From Embleya scabrispora (GTDB lineage: Bacteria > Actinomycetota > Actinomycetes > Streptomycetales > Streptomycetaceae): a stretch of 64,000 bases of DNA. The DNA lies in assembly GCF_002024165.1 (NCBI RefSeq), contig NZ_MWQN01000002.1, positions 744,001-808,000 of the forward strand, read 5' to 3'. This document shows positions 7,389 through 16,391 of the stretch, in pieces (position 1 is the stretch's first letter; every line of letters starts with the position of its first letter). Below the pieces are notes generated by a model. That model was not told the DNA's origin. It did no database searches and worked only from the letters and a program-made list of their open reading frames with translations. A program made the translations under genes and the position numbers.

Positions 7389-9467
7389 ATGACGTCCCTC
7401 GATGCCGAACTCGTCAGCGAGCGCTCCCACCACGAGACCTGCCGCGCCGTGCTGGCCGCGATGGTCGAGGGCGCGGCCGAACACGTCGTCACCGGCGAGG
7501 ACGTCTCGGCGTCCGGCGCCGACGCCGAGGCGCTGGGTTACACCTTGCGCAGCCGGGCCCGGGAGATGGCCGAACTCCCGGAGACGCCACTGTTCTTCGG
7601 TCGACTCGACTTCGCCGAGACCGGCGCGGCCGGCGAGCACCGGGGCGGCCGGTATCACATCGGTCGGCGCCGAATCGGCATCGATCCGACCGTCCCGCCC
7701 CTGGTCGTCGACTGGCGCGCGCCGATCTCCCGGGCCTTCTACCGCGCGAGTGCCCGCGACCCCCAGGGCGTCGCGGTCCGGCGCCGCTTCGGCTGGGCGC
7801 CGCGCAGCGCCGGCGCTGCCGAGGACCTGACCAGCTTCGAGGACGAACACCTGGATGCCGGCCCCGACCCGGACGACCGCGATCCCGCGAGTGCCCCCGG
7901 GGCGATCCTGGCCGGTGAGCTCAACCGCCCCCGCGTCGGGCCGATGCGCGACATCGTCGCCACCATCCAGCCCGAACAGGACGACCTGGTCCGCCGGGCC
8001 CTGAGCGCGTCCCTCTGCGTCCAGGGCGCACCCGGCACCGGCAAGACCGCCGTCGGCCTGCACCGTGCGGCCTACCTCCTGTACACCCACCCCCGGCGCA
8101 TCCAACGCGGCGGCCTGCTGATCGTCGGACCCAACCGGGCCTTCCTGCACTACATCGCCGAGGTGCTGCCCGCTCTCGGCGAGACCGGGATCCGCCAGGC
8201 CACGATCGACGACGAGGTCGGCCGGCATGCGATCCGGGCCCGGGACGAACCGGCCGCCGAGGTGGTCAAGCACGACGCGCGCATGGCGACGGTGCTGCGC
8301 CGCGCGCTGTACGCCCGGATCACCGCGCCGACCGAGCCGGTGGTCATCCCGGACGGCTCCTACCGACGCCGTATCCCGCTGGACGAACTGGCCCGCATCG
8401 TCGACCGGGTGCGTGCCGAGGACGCCCCCTACGAGGTCGGCCGGGAGCGGGTCCGGGCCCGCGCGGTGCGGATGCTGCAACTCCAGGCCGAGCGCAACTC
8501 CGGGCCGCCGACGGGAGAATGGCTGCGCCGAATGGGCCGGGCCAGGGGGCTCGTCGCCTTCGTCGACGGTTCCTGGCCCAAGGCCGGGCCCGAACAGGTG
8601 CTGGCCGAACTGCTGGCCGACCCGGACGCCTTGGCGCAGGCCGCCGACGGCGTGCTGACCCCCGCCGAGCAGCGCGCCATCCACTGGCACAGGCCGCCCC
8701 GCTCGCCCAGGAGCGCCCGCTGGTCGGCCGCCGACCTGGTGCTGCTCGACGAGATCGCCGGACTGATCGAGCGGCCCGGTACCTACGGCCACGTCGTCGT
8801 CGACGAGGCCCAGGACCTGTCCCCGATGCAGTGCCGCGCCCTCGCCCGGCGAATCGGCTCCGGCTCGGTGACCGTGCTCGGCGACCTGGCCCAGGGCACC
8901 ACCCCCTGGGCCGCGCGCACCTGGCCCGACCTGCTCGCCCACCTGGGTCGCCCCGACGCCGAGGTGGCCCCGCTGACCGTCGGCTTCCGCGTCCCGGCGG
9001 TGATCGTGGACCTGGCCAACCGACTCCTGGCCGCCTTGGACGTGGACGTGCCGGCGGCCCGATCGTTGCGCCGGGACGGTGAGTTGACCATCCGCGAGGT
9101 CGCCGACCCGGAGCCCGCCACGGTCGCGGCCGTACGCGCCGCACTCGCCCGCGAGGGCTCGATCGGGGTGATCGCCGCCGACACCGGAACCGAGTCGCTG
9201 CGCGCGGCCCTGACCGCCGCCGGCATCGCCACGACCACCGCCGACGCACCGGACCCGACCGGCGTCGTCCGGGTGACGGTGTTGCCCGCGACGCTGGCCA
9301 AGGGCCTGGAGTACGACCACGTCGTGGTGGTCGAGCCGGCCGCGATCGTGGCCGCCGAGGCACGCGGCGCGGGCCGCCTGTACGTCGTGCTGACCCGGGC
9401 GGTGTCCCGACTGGACATCGTGCACGCCCAACCGCTGCCCCGGGTGCTGCGGGCCGCCCTGGAGTGA
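7389..9467 (+). CDS. helD: HelD-type superfamily 1 helicase/RNA polymerase recycling factor
   Basis: A 692-residue UvrD/Rep-like ATPase of the HelD group, which binds RNA polymerase and removes it from stalled or inactive complexes. Motifs in order: the HelD-specific YHIGRRRIG and VVDWRAPISRAFYRAS block (about residues 90-125), Walker A GAPGTGKTAVGLHR (about 213-226), Walker B VVVDEAQDLSPMQ (about 470-482), and the late motif KGLEYDHVVVVEP (about 637-649). Some actinobacterial relatives (HelR) protect against rifamycins. I see no rifamycin-associated element upstream; instead there is a TetR gene and palindrome. The start at 7389 fits a leaderless transcript, and an ATG at 7371 is too early for the -10 box. 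Confidence 0.85.
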   Translation: MTSLDAELVSERSHHETCRAVLAAMVEGAAEHVVTGEDVSASGADAEALGYTLRSRAREMAELPETPLFFGRLDFAETGAAGEHRGGRYHIGRRRIGIDPTVPPLVVDWRAPISRAFYRASARDPQGVAVRRRFGWAPRSAGAAEDLTSFEDEHLDAGPDPDDRDPASAPGAILAGELNRPRVGPMRDIVATIQPEQDDLVRRALSASLCVQGAPGTGKTAVGLHRAAYLLYTHPRRIQRGGLLIVGPNRAFLHYIAEVLPALGETGIRQATIDDEVGRHAIRARDEPAAEVVKHDARMATVLRRALYARITAPTEPVVIPDGSYRRRIPLDELARIVDRVRAEDAPYEVGRERVRARAVRMLQLQAERNSGPPTGEWLRRMGRARGLVAFVDGSWPKAGPEQVLAELLADPDALAQAADGVLTPAEQRAIHWHRPPRSPRSARWSAADLVLLDEIAGLIERPGTYGHVVVDEAQDLSPMQCRALARRIGSGSVTVLGDLAQGTTPWAARTWPDLLAHLGRPDAEVAPLTVGFRVPAVIVDLANRLLAALDVDVPAARSLRRDGELTIREVADPEPATVAAVRAALAREGSIGVIAADTGTESLRAALTAAGIATTTADAPDPTGVVRVTVLPATLAKGLEYDHVVVVEPAAIVAAEARGAGRLYVVLTRAVSRLDIVHAQPLPRVLRAALE

Positions 9468-9592
9468 CGCACGCCGGCCGCCTGCTCGCCACCCGTTCGC
9501 GGTAGCCGGGCGGGCGGCGGGCGGGAGGCCGACCTACCGTGTGGGAGGGAACCGTCCCCGGACACGGCCGGTGATCGACCCGGGAGGCCACG

Positions 9593-10255
9593 ATGTCGGG
9601 CGCGACGCACGAGGTGCCGGTGATGATCGCCGGCGACGCGATCGGACACGTCGGCGGCGGCGCCCGGACCTGGCGATATCGGCTCTGGCGGCATCTGCGC
9701 GCCCACGATGTGCGGCTCGACCTGGTCGGCTCCGACGACCCCCTCGACGACATCCGGACCGAGGTCGCCGAGTATCGGCCGGACTACCTGCTGGTCCTGC
9801 TCGGCGTCGACGAACTGCGCCGGCCGGCCATCGACCCGGGTCGCTTCGAGGCCGACCTGCGCGCCTCGATCGCCGACGCCCGCCGCGCCAATCCGAACCT
9901 GCGGATCGTGCTCGGCCACGTCCTGCCCACGCATCACGCGGGCCCCGACCCGGAGTTCGCCGCCCGCGCGGCCGGCTACAACACGCGCATCGACGCGATC
10001 GCCGCCGACCTGGACACCGCCGACTCGCCGATCGTGGTGGCCGGCACCGACGCCGAGTTCGACGCGGGCGACCACACCGCCGACGGCCTGCACCCCAACC
10101 CGGCGGGCGAGGTCCGTATCGCGGCGGCCTTCGCCGACGCCCTCGCCGACCGGTTCCACCTGGGCGCCCACTACCCGCGCCCCTTGCCCAAAGCGGCCGG
10201 CGGCGCCACGGCCCCGCGTCCCCACCGCGACCGGGCCGACTTCGACCCGGAGTAG
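9593..10255 (+). CDS. SGNH/GDSL-like protein lacking the catalytic serine
   Basis: A 220-residue protein with the SGNH hydrolase order. Block I is [10 protein letters not shown] (residues 10-19), where the family has GDS and this protein has GDA, so the nucleophile is alanine. Block III-like LLGVDEL lacks the usual G-x-N-D. Block [11 protein letters not shown] (about 163-172) keeps the Asp and His. It has no signal peptide. As written it should not hydrolyse esters by the standard mechanism, so it may be a binding protein or use a different residue. It stands alone, 125 nt after the helicase gene. Confidence 0.6.
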   Translation: MSGATHEVPVMIAGDAIGHVGGGARTWRYRLWRHLRAHDVRLDLVGSDDPLDDIRTEVAEYRPDYLLVLLGVDELRRPAIDPGRFEADLRASIADARRANPNLRIVLGHVLPTHHAGPDPEFAARAAGYNTRIDAIAADLDTADSPIVVAGTDAEFDAGDHTADGLHPNPAGEVRIAAAFADALADRFHLGAHYPRPLPKAAGGATAPRPHRDRADFDPE

Positions 10256-10601
10256 CGCTCCACGAGGTCGCCTTCGCGGTGCGCTGCTCGCCCTCGCGCT
10301 CGCGGCGCTCGTGGTCGGCGTGGTGTTGCCGGCCGCGAACCCGGACGGCGGTCATCCGTACCGGGATTCGTTCGCCGGCGGGCCGGCGGACACCCCGGGC
10401 CCGGGCGCCCGGGTCGAGCGGCAACTGCACACGGTATGGCTGCTGTCCGGGTTTCCGGCGACCATGGCGGAACAGAACACCTGCCTGGGCCGGTTGCGGG
10501 CCGCCGGATGCGAACAGGTCGGCGCGGAACGGGGCTTCGTGGTGCCGCGCTGCGATCCACCGGGGTCCGGCGCCGGCGGTGGGCATCGGGGGTGTACGCG
10601 C
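10256..10601. other. Convergent gap containing a coding-like fragment
   Basis: The 346-nt gap separates two convergent genes. From about 10263 to 10560 one forward frame shows strong third-position G/C bias and would encode a membrane-helix-like stretch ([18 protein letters not shown]) followed by about 75 hydrophilic residues with three Cys, but there is no plausible start codon before the helix. It may be a decayed gene or a gene whose start was lost by an indel. No clear terminator hairpin was found. Confidence 0.3.
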
Positions 10602-11393
10602 CTACCGGGGCGGCACGAGGGTGAAGTAGCGGTCGAGTACGGCCCGGTCGCCGGTCGCGGTCAGGTGGTCCGCCGGGATGCGCTGCCACAGGAACAACAT
10701 CAGGTCCGAGGCGGTACCGGCCAGTTCGACGTCGGCGGCGCCCGGGGCGTCGAGGTGCACCACATCCCCGTCGAAGCGCACGGACCACGCCTCGGGGCCG
10801 TCCGTACGCCGGAAGCGCAGGTGTTCCCCGGCTCCCGGTGCGGCCTCCCTCCACTCCCGTCGGGCCGGCGCCATCACCTCGAAATTCTGCCGGATGGCGT
10901 CGACGGCCACCTCGGCCGCGATCGGCGCGGCGGGCCCGAGGGCGTTCTCGGCGTCCCAGCGGTGCACCGCCGCCTCGATGGTCTGCATGCGCAGCCAGAA
11001 GTCGACGGTCTGCTCCTCGGACCAGGTCCAGACCGCGGTTTCGCCGGGGGTGTCCGCGAACGCCGCGACCAGCGCGCTCGCGCCGTCGGCGAACCAGTCG
11101 ACCAGGCCGACCGGCAGCGGTCCCGGGGTGGGCCCCTCGCCGGGGACCGGCCAGCCGTCGCGCTCGTCGGGCAGGTGGTACACCGACGCGTCGGCGTGGT
11201 CCGGGATCGCGGTGAGCCGGTCCGCCACCACGGCCGTCACGAGGCGGTGCACGGCACCGAGGTGGCCGACCAGGTCGGTGACGGTCCACTCGGGACAGGA
11301 CGGCACGCACGGGGCCTCCCCCGCACCGAGAACCCGACGCACGGCGACCTCGAAGGCCCGGACCTCATGCCGAAAACACGCGAGACGATCCAT
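10602..11393 (-). CDS. Maleylpyruvate isomerase/DinB-like mycothiol-dependent protein
   Basis: A 263-residue protein of the MDMPI/DinB-like superfamily, four-helix-bundle proteins that in actinomycetes often use mycothiol and a metal. Features include the N-terminal [19 protein letters not shown] block, with the His that normally ligands metal, a central [16 protein letters not shown] block, and the C-terminal SCP2-like or MDMPI_C region ending VLDRYFTLV. The specific reaction is unknown. The start at 11393 gives the expected short N-terminal helix before the CPEW motif. The frame remains open upstream through non-coding DNA. Confidence 0.75.
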   Translation of the reverse strand: MDRLACFRHEVRAFEVAVRRVLGAGEAPCVPSCPEWTVTDLVGHLGAVHRLVTAVVADRLTAIPDHADASVYHLPDERDGWPVPGEGPTPGPLPVGLVDWFADGASALVAAFADTPGETAVWTWSEEQTVDFWLRMQTIEAAVHRWDAENALGPAAPIAAEVAVDAIRQNFEVMAPARREWREAAPGAGEHLRFRRTDGPEAWSVRFDGDVVHLDAPGAADVELAGTASDLMLFLWQRIPADHLTATGDRAVLDRYFTLVPPR

Positions 11394-11825
11394 CCCGCCA
11401 TTATCGATCGGCCCCCACGCGCGCCGGCCAATTTCCCCATTTCCGACCAACCCACAGCCCCCGACCAAACCACACGACACCTCCCGCGCCCGCCCCCGGC
11501 CGGACACCCCGCGCCGGGCACGCCCCGCCTCCGGGCGGCGTCGGTCCGTGCGCCCCGTCGCCAAGGCGCACCCCGTCGCCCGGGTGTGGCCCGGCGCCAC
11601 GGCGGGGCCCGGTGTCGGGGTGTTGCGCTGTATGGGTGTGCGGTCTCGCGGGGGGTCCGGTTGTTGGCGAGGCTGGTGAGGTGGGTGGTCGGCGGCTGTT
11701 CGCGGGTCGTCGGAAGAAGTTCGGGGTGCCGCGTGTTGGCGCGGTGGCGGATCGGGAAACGGCCCGGTCCGGAGCCTCGTCCACCACCCCCACCCATCAC
11801 CCCCCGAGCACGTCGAGGAGCAGCC
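11394..11825. other. Intergenic region with an abrupt C-rich to G-rich switch
   Basis: This 432-nt gap lies between divergent genes. The forward strand is strongly C-rich up to about 11590 and G/T-rich after it. Part of the two halves is nearly complementary (ccgaccaacccac at 11443-11455 and gtgggtggtcgg at 11681-11692). A single-stranded transcript could fold back on itself, but no compact hairpin is evident. No Zur-type box was recognised before the L31 gene. Confidence 0.3.
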
Positions 11826-12104
11826 ATGAAGCAGGACAAGCACCCCGCCTACGGCCCGGTGGTCTTCCGGGACCGCTCGGCCGGATACGCCTTCCTGACC
11901 AAGTCCACCGCGGTCAGCGAGCAGACCATCGAGTGGGATGACGGGAACACCTATCCGGTCATCGACGTGGAGATCTCCTCGGAGAGCCATCCCTTCTACA
12001 CCGGCAACGCCCGCCCGGTGGACCCCGAGGGCGAGATCGCCAAGTTCGAGCGCCGGTACGGCGATCGCTCCGCCGGTGGCGACGGCGGGAGCGGTACCGG
12101 GTGA
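11826..12104 (+). CDS. rpmE2: Ribosomal protein bL31, type B (zinc-independent)
   Basis: A 92-residue large-subunit ribosomal protein. The sequence from [20 protein letters not shown] through [16 protein letters not shown] is diagnostic for L31 type B. There are no cysteines, so it lacks the zinc ribbon of the housekeeping form and is the alternative paralogue that many actinobacteria make under zinc limitation through Zur. A clear Zur box was not found, so that regulation remains an inference from the family. The C-terminus carries a short Gly/Ser-rich tail. It stands alone. Confidence 0.92.
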   Translation: MKQDKHPAYGPVVFRDRSAGYAFLTKSTAVSEQTIEWDDGNTYPVIDVEISSESHPFYTGNARPVDPEGEIAKFERRYGDRSAGGDGGSGTG

Positions 12105-12323
12105 CCCGTTCCGGATGAGCGCCGGCCGGGACTGCGCGCCGACCGAAGGGGGTTCGCGGGCCCGACGTAGCGACTCCCGCTCACCGCACGTGAGTTGGTC
12201 GGCCGCGTCGGGACCGCGCGACTCCCGGGTTGGTCCTTGTCCGTGGCAACGAAACGGGAAGATCACCAATAGGCTTACCGCCAACGGGAACCCCTCATTT
12301 CTCTCCCGATGGACGGAGCCCCC

Positions 12324-13181
12324 ATGACAGACGACGCGCAGGTGACCGACGTGCCCTCGGCCGACGGTGCGGACAGGTCCGACGACGGCTGGCGGCCGGT
12401 CGGCATCGACATCTCGACGCCCAGCATCGCCCGGGTCTACGACGCGGTGCTCGGCGGCAAGGACAACTATCCGGTCGACCGCGCGATAGCCGAGGCGTCG
12501 TTGGCGATCGTCGCGGAGATCGGCGACGTCGCCCGATACAACCGGGCGATACTCGGGCGCGCGGTGCGGTTCATGGCCGAACAGGGCATCCGCCAGTTCC
12601 TCGACCTCGGGTCCGGCCTGCCGACCGTGCAGAACACCCACCAGGTGGCCCAGGCGCACTCGCCCGAGGCCCGTGTGGTCTACGTGGACAAGGACCCGAT
12701 CGTGCTGGCGCACGGCCGGGCCCTGCTCGCCGAGAACGAGTACACCACGGTGGTCACCGCCGACCTGCGCGAGCCGGCCGACATCCTGAACCACCCGGAC
12801 GTGCGCGCGCTGATCGACTTCGACCAGCCGGTCGGCCTGATGCTGGTCGGCGTGGTGCACCACCTCAACGACGACGAGGGCCCGGAGCGCATCGTCGAGG
12901 AGTACAAGGCGGCGCTCCCGGCCGGCAGCTTCCTGTTCCTCACCCACTTCTGCGCCTCCAGCCCGGATGCGCTGGCTCTGGAGAAGGCGCTGCTCACCGA
13001 CCTCGGTTCGGGCCGGTTCCGCACCCTGGAGGAGATCGCCGCCTACTTCGACGGCTTCGAGTCGATCGATCCGGGTGTGGTCTTCCTGCCGCAGTGGCGT
13101 CCCGAGGAGCCGGTCCAGGAGCCGCTGACGGTCGGTCAGCGACTGATGGCCGGCGGCATCGCCCGCAAGCCGACGTCCTGA
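12324..13181 (+). CDS. SAM_DUF574 (Methyltransf_19) S-adenosylmethionine-dependent methyltransferase
   Basis: A 285-residue class I methyltransferase-fold protein of the SAM_DUF574 family, which is expanded in Streptomyces and usually of unknown substrate. The family N-terminal signature ARVYDAVLGGKDNYPVDR is at about residues 37-54. The SAM-binding loop FLDLGSGLPT (about 91-100) and the acidic VVYVDKDPIVL (about 114-124) follow. The start at 12324 has a GGAG about 7 nt upstream; an ATG at 12309 lacks one. A TAGGCT -10-like hexamer is at 12270-12275. Confidence 0.85.
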   Translation: MTDDAQVTDVPSADGADRSDDGWRPVGIDISTPSIARVYDAVLGGKDNYPVDRAIAEASLAIVAEIGDVARYNRAILGRAVRFMAEQGIRQFLDLGSGLPTVQNTHQVAQAHSPEARVVYVDKDPIVLAHGRALLAENEYTTVVTADLREPADILNHPDVRALIDFDQPVGLMLVGVVHHLNDDEGPERIVEEYKAALPAGSFLFLTHFCASSPDALALEKALLTDLGSGRFRTLEEIAAYFDGFESIDPGVVFLPQWRPEEPVQEPLTVGQRLMAGGIARKPTS

Positions 13182-13262
13182 TCCCGTACGCCCCCGCCGA
13201 AGCCGGCCCGAAGCGGGGCGGCCCCGATCGGGGTCGACCGAGCACGTCGCGGCGCGCGTACG

Positions 13263-14153
13263 TCAGCGTGCCGCGGCGAGTTGTTCCTCGGCGCGGGCGA
13301 TGATCTCCTGGAGATACAGCCCGCGACGTACATCGCACACGTGTTCGCCGCCGTCGCGAACCAGCGCCGCGAACTCGGCCCGCAGCACCGCGAAGGCGGA
13401 TGCCCCGATCGCCTCGCCCAGGTCGAGCGCGACGGCCTCGGCCGAGCCGAACACCTCCAGGTCGTACCGGTGGCCGCCGCTCGCGGTGCAACACAGCACC
13501 AGCTGGGACACCGCGCCGCCGGCGTGCCGCAGTTGCAGTGCGGACCAGCCGGCACCGGGCGACTCGGCGCGTACGTCCACGATCTCGCCGAGCGCCACGC
13601 TCATCAGGTCGAAGGCGTGCGGACCGACGTCGAGAATCGCCCCGCGGGCCTGCCGCCACGGCGAGGCCGCGAACGGGCCGTCGAGGAACGCGCCCGTGAC
13701 ACACGCGAGGCGGCCGCCCCGCCAGGGGGTCTCGACGCTCTCCAGGTGGGCCAGGAACTCCCGGACGCGCGGCGCGTAGCGGGCGCTCAGCGTGACCATC
13801 GAGCCGACCCCCGCCTCGCCGATCACGTCGGCCAGTCGGCGTGCGGTGTCGAGGTCGGCCGCGATCGGCTTCTCCAGGAGCACCGCCTTGCCCGCCCGCG
13901 CCGCCCGCTCGGCCAACGCGGGCTGCGCCTCGGGGGCGATCGCGAAGACCACCGCCTCGCACCGGTCCAACAACTCGTCGAACTCCACGCACGCCGCGGC
14001 CCCGTGCGCTTGGGCCAGCGTCTCGGCCGCCTCGGGCCGGCGTGCCCACACCGCGGCGAGCCGGGTCTCCGGACCGTCCGCGAACACCGGCGCGTGCACC
14101 GAACTCGCCCACGGCCCGGCCCCGACCAGTCCCACCGCGACCTGCTCGACCAT
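13263..14153 (-). CDS. Gfo/Idh/MocA-family oxidoreductase
   Basis: A 296-residue NAD(P)-dependent dehydrogenase. The Rossmann start VAVGLVGAGPWASSVHAPVF is at the N-terminus, and the family LLEKPIAADL motif, with the catalytic-region Lys, is at about residues 90-99. The C-terminal half is the alpha/beta substrate and dimer domain. The substrate, usually a sugar or inositol derivative, is unknown. The ATG at 14153 has GGAGGC 7 nt upstream; the ATG at 14159 is too close to it. A nested hairpin (14268-14323) separates it from the upstream reverse-strand gene, so it probably has its own promoter. Confidence 0.82.
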   Translation of the reverse strand: MVEQVAVGLVGAGPWASSVHAPVFADGPETRLAAVWARRPEAAETLAQAHGAAACVEFDELLDRCEAVVFAIAPEAQPALAERAARAGKAVLLEKPIAADLDTARRLADVIGEAGVGSMVTLSARYAPRVREFLAHLESVETPWRGGRLACVTGAFLDGPFAASPWRQARGAILDVGPHAFDLMSVALGEIVDVRAESPGAGWSALQLRHAGGAVSQLVLCCTASGGHRYDLEVFGSAEAVALDLGEAIGASAFAVLRAEFAALVRDGGEHVCDVRRGLYLQEIIARAEEQLAAAR

Positions 14154-14267
14154 CGTCATCGCCTCCGATACGCACCCTGCCCACCCCGCCGGGCGAGCGT
14201 ACCGGCGCGCGGCACGCCTCGCCGCGACCGGCGCGACGGTGGTGGAGTCGGTGTCGGCTCCGGGCCG

Positions 14268-14323
14268 GTCCGGCGGATCCCGGCGGCGCCGCGCCGCCCG
14301 ACACCGCGCCGAATCCGCCGGAC
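14268..14323 (-). terminator. Nested GC-rich hairpin after the TIGR03086-type gene
   Basis: A perfect 11-bp outer stem (14268-14278 with 14313-14323) encloses a second 7-bp stem (14282-14288 with 14292-14298). It lies 6 nt past the stop of the reverse-strand gene at 14329 and probably ends its transcript. Confidence 0.5.
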
Positions 14324-14328
14324 GGGGC

Positions 14329-14928
14329 CTACTCGCGCGGCCAGTCGGGTGAGCGGCCGAGCAGGCGCAGCACCCGGTCCAGGCCGACCCGCGGGGGGCC
14401 GGGGTCCTCGATCGCGGGCCGGAAGGCGGCGCCCGGGAGGGTACGGGCCGCGCCGCCGGGCACCGCCTCGGCGATCGGCAGCACCGCGGCCAACAGGTCG
14501 GTATCGAACTCGACCGTCACCCCGATGGACACCGCGACGTCCCAGGCGTGCACGACGTAGTCGACGAAGTGGAACCCCATCGCCACCCGGCCCGGGAACG
14601 ACTGCCCGCGCCGGACCTCCGGCAGCCACCACTCCCGCTCCACCGCCCCGTCCTCGGCGAACGCGGCGGCGACCTCGGCGACCGACGCGGCGAACACCTT
14701 CCCGGGCTCGTCGCCCACCGGTCGGTCGGCCCAGGCGGCGACATCGGTTCGCACTCCCCGGGCCGCCGCCGCGAAGCCGTGGTTCTGACCGGTCATGTGG
14801 GCGAGCAGTCGGGCCAGATCCCACCCCGCGCAGGGGGTCGGCGCGGCGAGCCGATCGACCGTGACCTGCCCGACGACCCCCTCGGCGATCCGCAGTGCCC
14901 GCAGGTCGAACAAACGTATGTCGCTCAT
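14329..14928 (-). CDS. TIGR03086-type DinB-like metal-binding protein
   Basis: A 199-residue member of the same DinB/MDMPI superfamily as the gene at 10602-11393 but of the shorter TIGR03086 type. The block PTPCAGWDLARLLAHMTGQNH (about residues 29-49) contains the W-D-x-x-x-L-L-x-H motif with a probable metal-ligand His, and the block HFVDYVVHAWDVAVSIG (about 117-133) holds the other two. It is probably a mycothiol-dependent enzyme of unknown substrate. It lies 64 nt after the DUF1203 gene on the same strand. Confidence 0.75.
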   Translation of the reverse strand: MSDIRLFDLRALRIAEGVVGQVTVDRLAAPTPCAGWDLARLLAHMTGQNHGFAAAARGVRTDVAAWADRPVGDEPGKVFAASVAEVAAAFAEDGAVEREWWLPEVRRGQSFPGRVAMGFHFVDYVVHAWDVAVSIGVTVEFDTDLLAAVLPIAEAVPGGAARTLPGAAFRPAIEDPGPPRVGLDRVLRLLGRSPDWPRE

Positions 14929-14992
14929 CCCGCGACCGTAACCCGCCGCCCCGGCTCCGGCATCCGATCACTCGCCGACTCCGGTCGGCCGG

Positions 14993-15481
14993 TCAGGCGT
15001 TCGTGCGGGTCACGCCGAACATGTAGCAGCCGTAGCCGATGTTGCGGCTGTGGATCAGGACCACCTCGGGGTCGGCGAACATCTCGGCCAGGACCGGTTC
15101 CGGCGCGTCGCCCTCGTACACGCGCGTGGCGGGGTGGATCCGGCCGTGCTCGTCGTAGGCGCGGAAGACCTGGGGGCGCGAGCGCCATTGGGCCGGATAG
15201 CCGGTGTCGGCCGGGCCGGCACAGGGTGCGGCGTGCGCGAAGACGGCGCCGATCTCGCGGTACGGGCTCGTCGGCAGCGGAGGCTCGTAGCCGAACAGGA
15301 TCAACGCCTCGCCCGGCTCGGCCTCGCGCAGGCAACAGCGCAGCGGATGCCCGCTCTTCGCGACGTGGTTCTCGATCGGATTGCCCGAGACGTCGAGCCC
15401 GGTGGCGCGCACGTCGGCGAGGAAGTCGGCGGGAATCGGCTGGACGACGAAGGTCGGCGCGGGGTCCGTGGTGGTGGTCAT
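14993..15481 (-). CDS. DUF1203-family protein
   Basis: A 162-residue protein of the DUF1203 family, which has no assigned function. Conserved-looking blocks are NPIENHVAKSGHPLRCCL (adjacent Cys pair at about residues 50-51), ALILFGYEPP, the Cys in HAAPCAG, and VVLIHSRNIGYGCYMFGV near the end. No signal peptide or membrane segment is present. The start MTTTTDPAPTF at 15481 is preferred to an Arg-rich extension to 15532. It may share a transcript with the TIGR03086-type gene 64 nt downstream. Confidence 0.7.
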   Translation of the reverse strand: MTTTTDPAPTFVVQPIPADFLADVRATGLDVSGNPIENHVAKSGHPLRCCLREAEPGEALILFGYEPPLPTSPYREIGAVFAHAAPCAGPADTGYPAQWRSRPQVFRAYDEHGRIHPATRVYEGDAPEPVLAEMFADPEVVLIHSRNIGYGCYMFGVTRTNA

Positions 15482-15550
15482 GCCGCCAAGCCTGCGCCGC
15501 CGGCACGGGCGACGCCGGCGGCATTCGGACACCGCGTTTCGGCGGTCGTC

Positions 15551-15610
15551 GGGTCCACGGGCGGCGGGTCTACAGGCGGCGGGTTCACAGGCGCCGGGTT
15601 CACGGGCGGC
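15551..15610. repeat. Four 15-bp tandem repeats over the 3' end of the enoyl-CoA hydratase gene
   Basis: Four imperfect 15-bp units (consensus gggttcacgggcggc) run from 15551 to 15610. The hydratase stop codon lies in the last unit. On the reverse strand, in a frame other than the hydratase frame, the units read as VNP/PPVDP-like Pro-rich repeats. Confidence 0.7.
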
Positions 15611-16391
15611 GGCGGTCGCGGAAGCGGGCCAGGCCGTTCGCGACGCCCTCCGTCGGCACGGTCACCGCGAACCAGGAGGCCTCGACCGCCAAACCCTCGT
15701 CGATCGGCAGGCCGATTCCCCGGGTGACCGCCGCCAGGCACGCGTGTACCGCGCTTGCCGAGTGGCGGATGATCCGCTCGGCCAGGGCGTTCGCCTCGTC
15801 GAGCAGGTCGGCGGCCGGCACCACCCGGTTGACCAGGCCGAGTTGAGCGGCACGGGTCGCGCCGATCGGGTCGCCGGTCAGGATCATCTCCAAGCCGCGC
15901 TTGCGGCCGATGTGTCGGGGCAGCCGCTGCGAACCGCCGAACGGCGGCGGGAAACCGAGGCCGATCTCCGGCTTGGCGAAGGTGGCGTGCGCCGCCGCCA
16001 GGGCCAGTGGCGCGGCCTCGGCGACCTCGCAACCTCCGCCGTAGGCAAGGCCGTTGACCGCCGCGATGATCGGCTTGGGGAACTCCTCGATGCGCCGGGT
16101 CAGCCCCTGACCCCGGCGGACGATCTCGCGCAGCGCCCGATCTCCGCCGCCGGCGATGCTGCCCGCGAGGTCGGTGATGTCGGCGCCGGCGCTGAACGCC
16201 CGCTCGCCGGCGCCGGTCAGGACGACGGCCCGCTGCGTGTCGTCGGCCTCCACCGCGTCCAGGGCGGCGGCGAGCGCGTCGATGGTGGCGTAGTCGAGCG
16301 CGTTGAGCTTGCCCGGGCGGTCGATGGTCAACGTGGTGATCGCGCCGTCGCGGGCCACGCGCAGGGTCGGCTCGATGACGCCGGCGCTCAT
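15600..16391 (-). CDS. Enoyl-CoA hydratase/isomerase
   Basis: A 263-residue crotonase-superfamily protein expected to hydrate trans-2-enoyl-CoA esters. The oxyanion-hole segments are ERAFSAGADITDL (about residues 64-76) and AAVNGLAYGGGCEVAEAA (about 107-124). The two Glu positions of hydratases are retained, in GGCE and in FAKPEIGLGFPP (about 138-149). Its ATG overlaps the stop of the upstream SCO6745-like gene (ATGA), so translation is probably coupled. The last codons fall in a 15-bp repeat array, so the C-terminus may differ from relatives. Confidence 0.88.
   Translation of the reverse strand: MSAGVIEPTLRVARDGAITTLTIDRPGKLNALDYATIDALAAALDAVEADDTQRAVVLTGAGERAFSAGADITDLAGSIAGGGDRALREIVRRGQGLTRRIEEFPKPIIAAVNGLAYGGGCEVAEAAPLALAAAHATFAKPEIGLGFPPPFGGSQRLPRHIGRKRGLEMILTGDPIGATRAAQLGLVNRVVPAADLLDEANALAERIIRHSASAVHACLAAVTRGIGLPIDEGLAVEASWFAVTVPTEGVANGLARFRDRRRP

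Noticed and set aside
11015-11040. DasR-like box (aggtccagacc)
   Set aside because: It lies inside the coding sequence of the MDMPI-like gene and matches only part of the consensus.
12680-13024. Reverse-strand small protein opposite the SAM methyltransferase
   Set aside because: No ribosome site, no domain, and it mirrors the forward methyltransferase codons.
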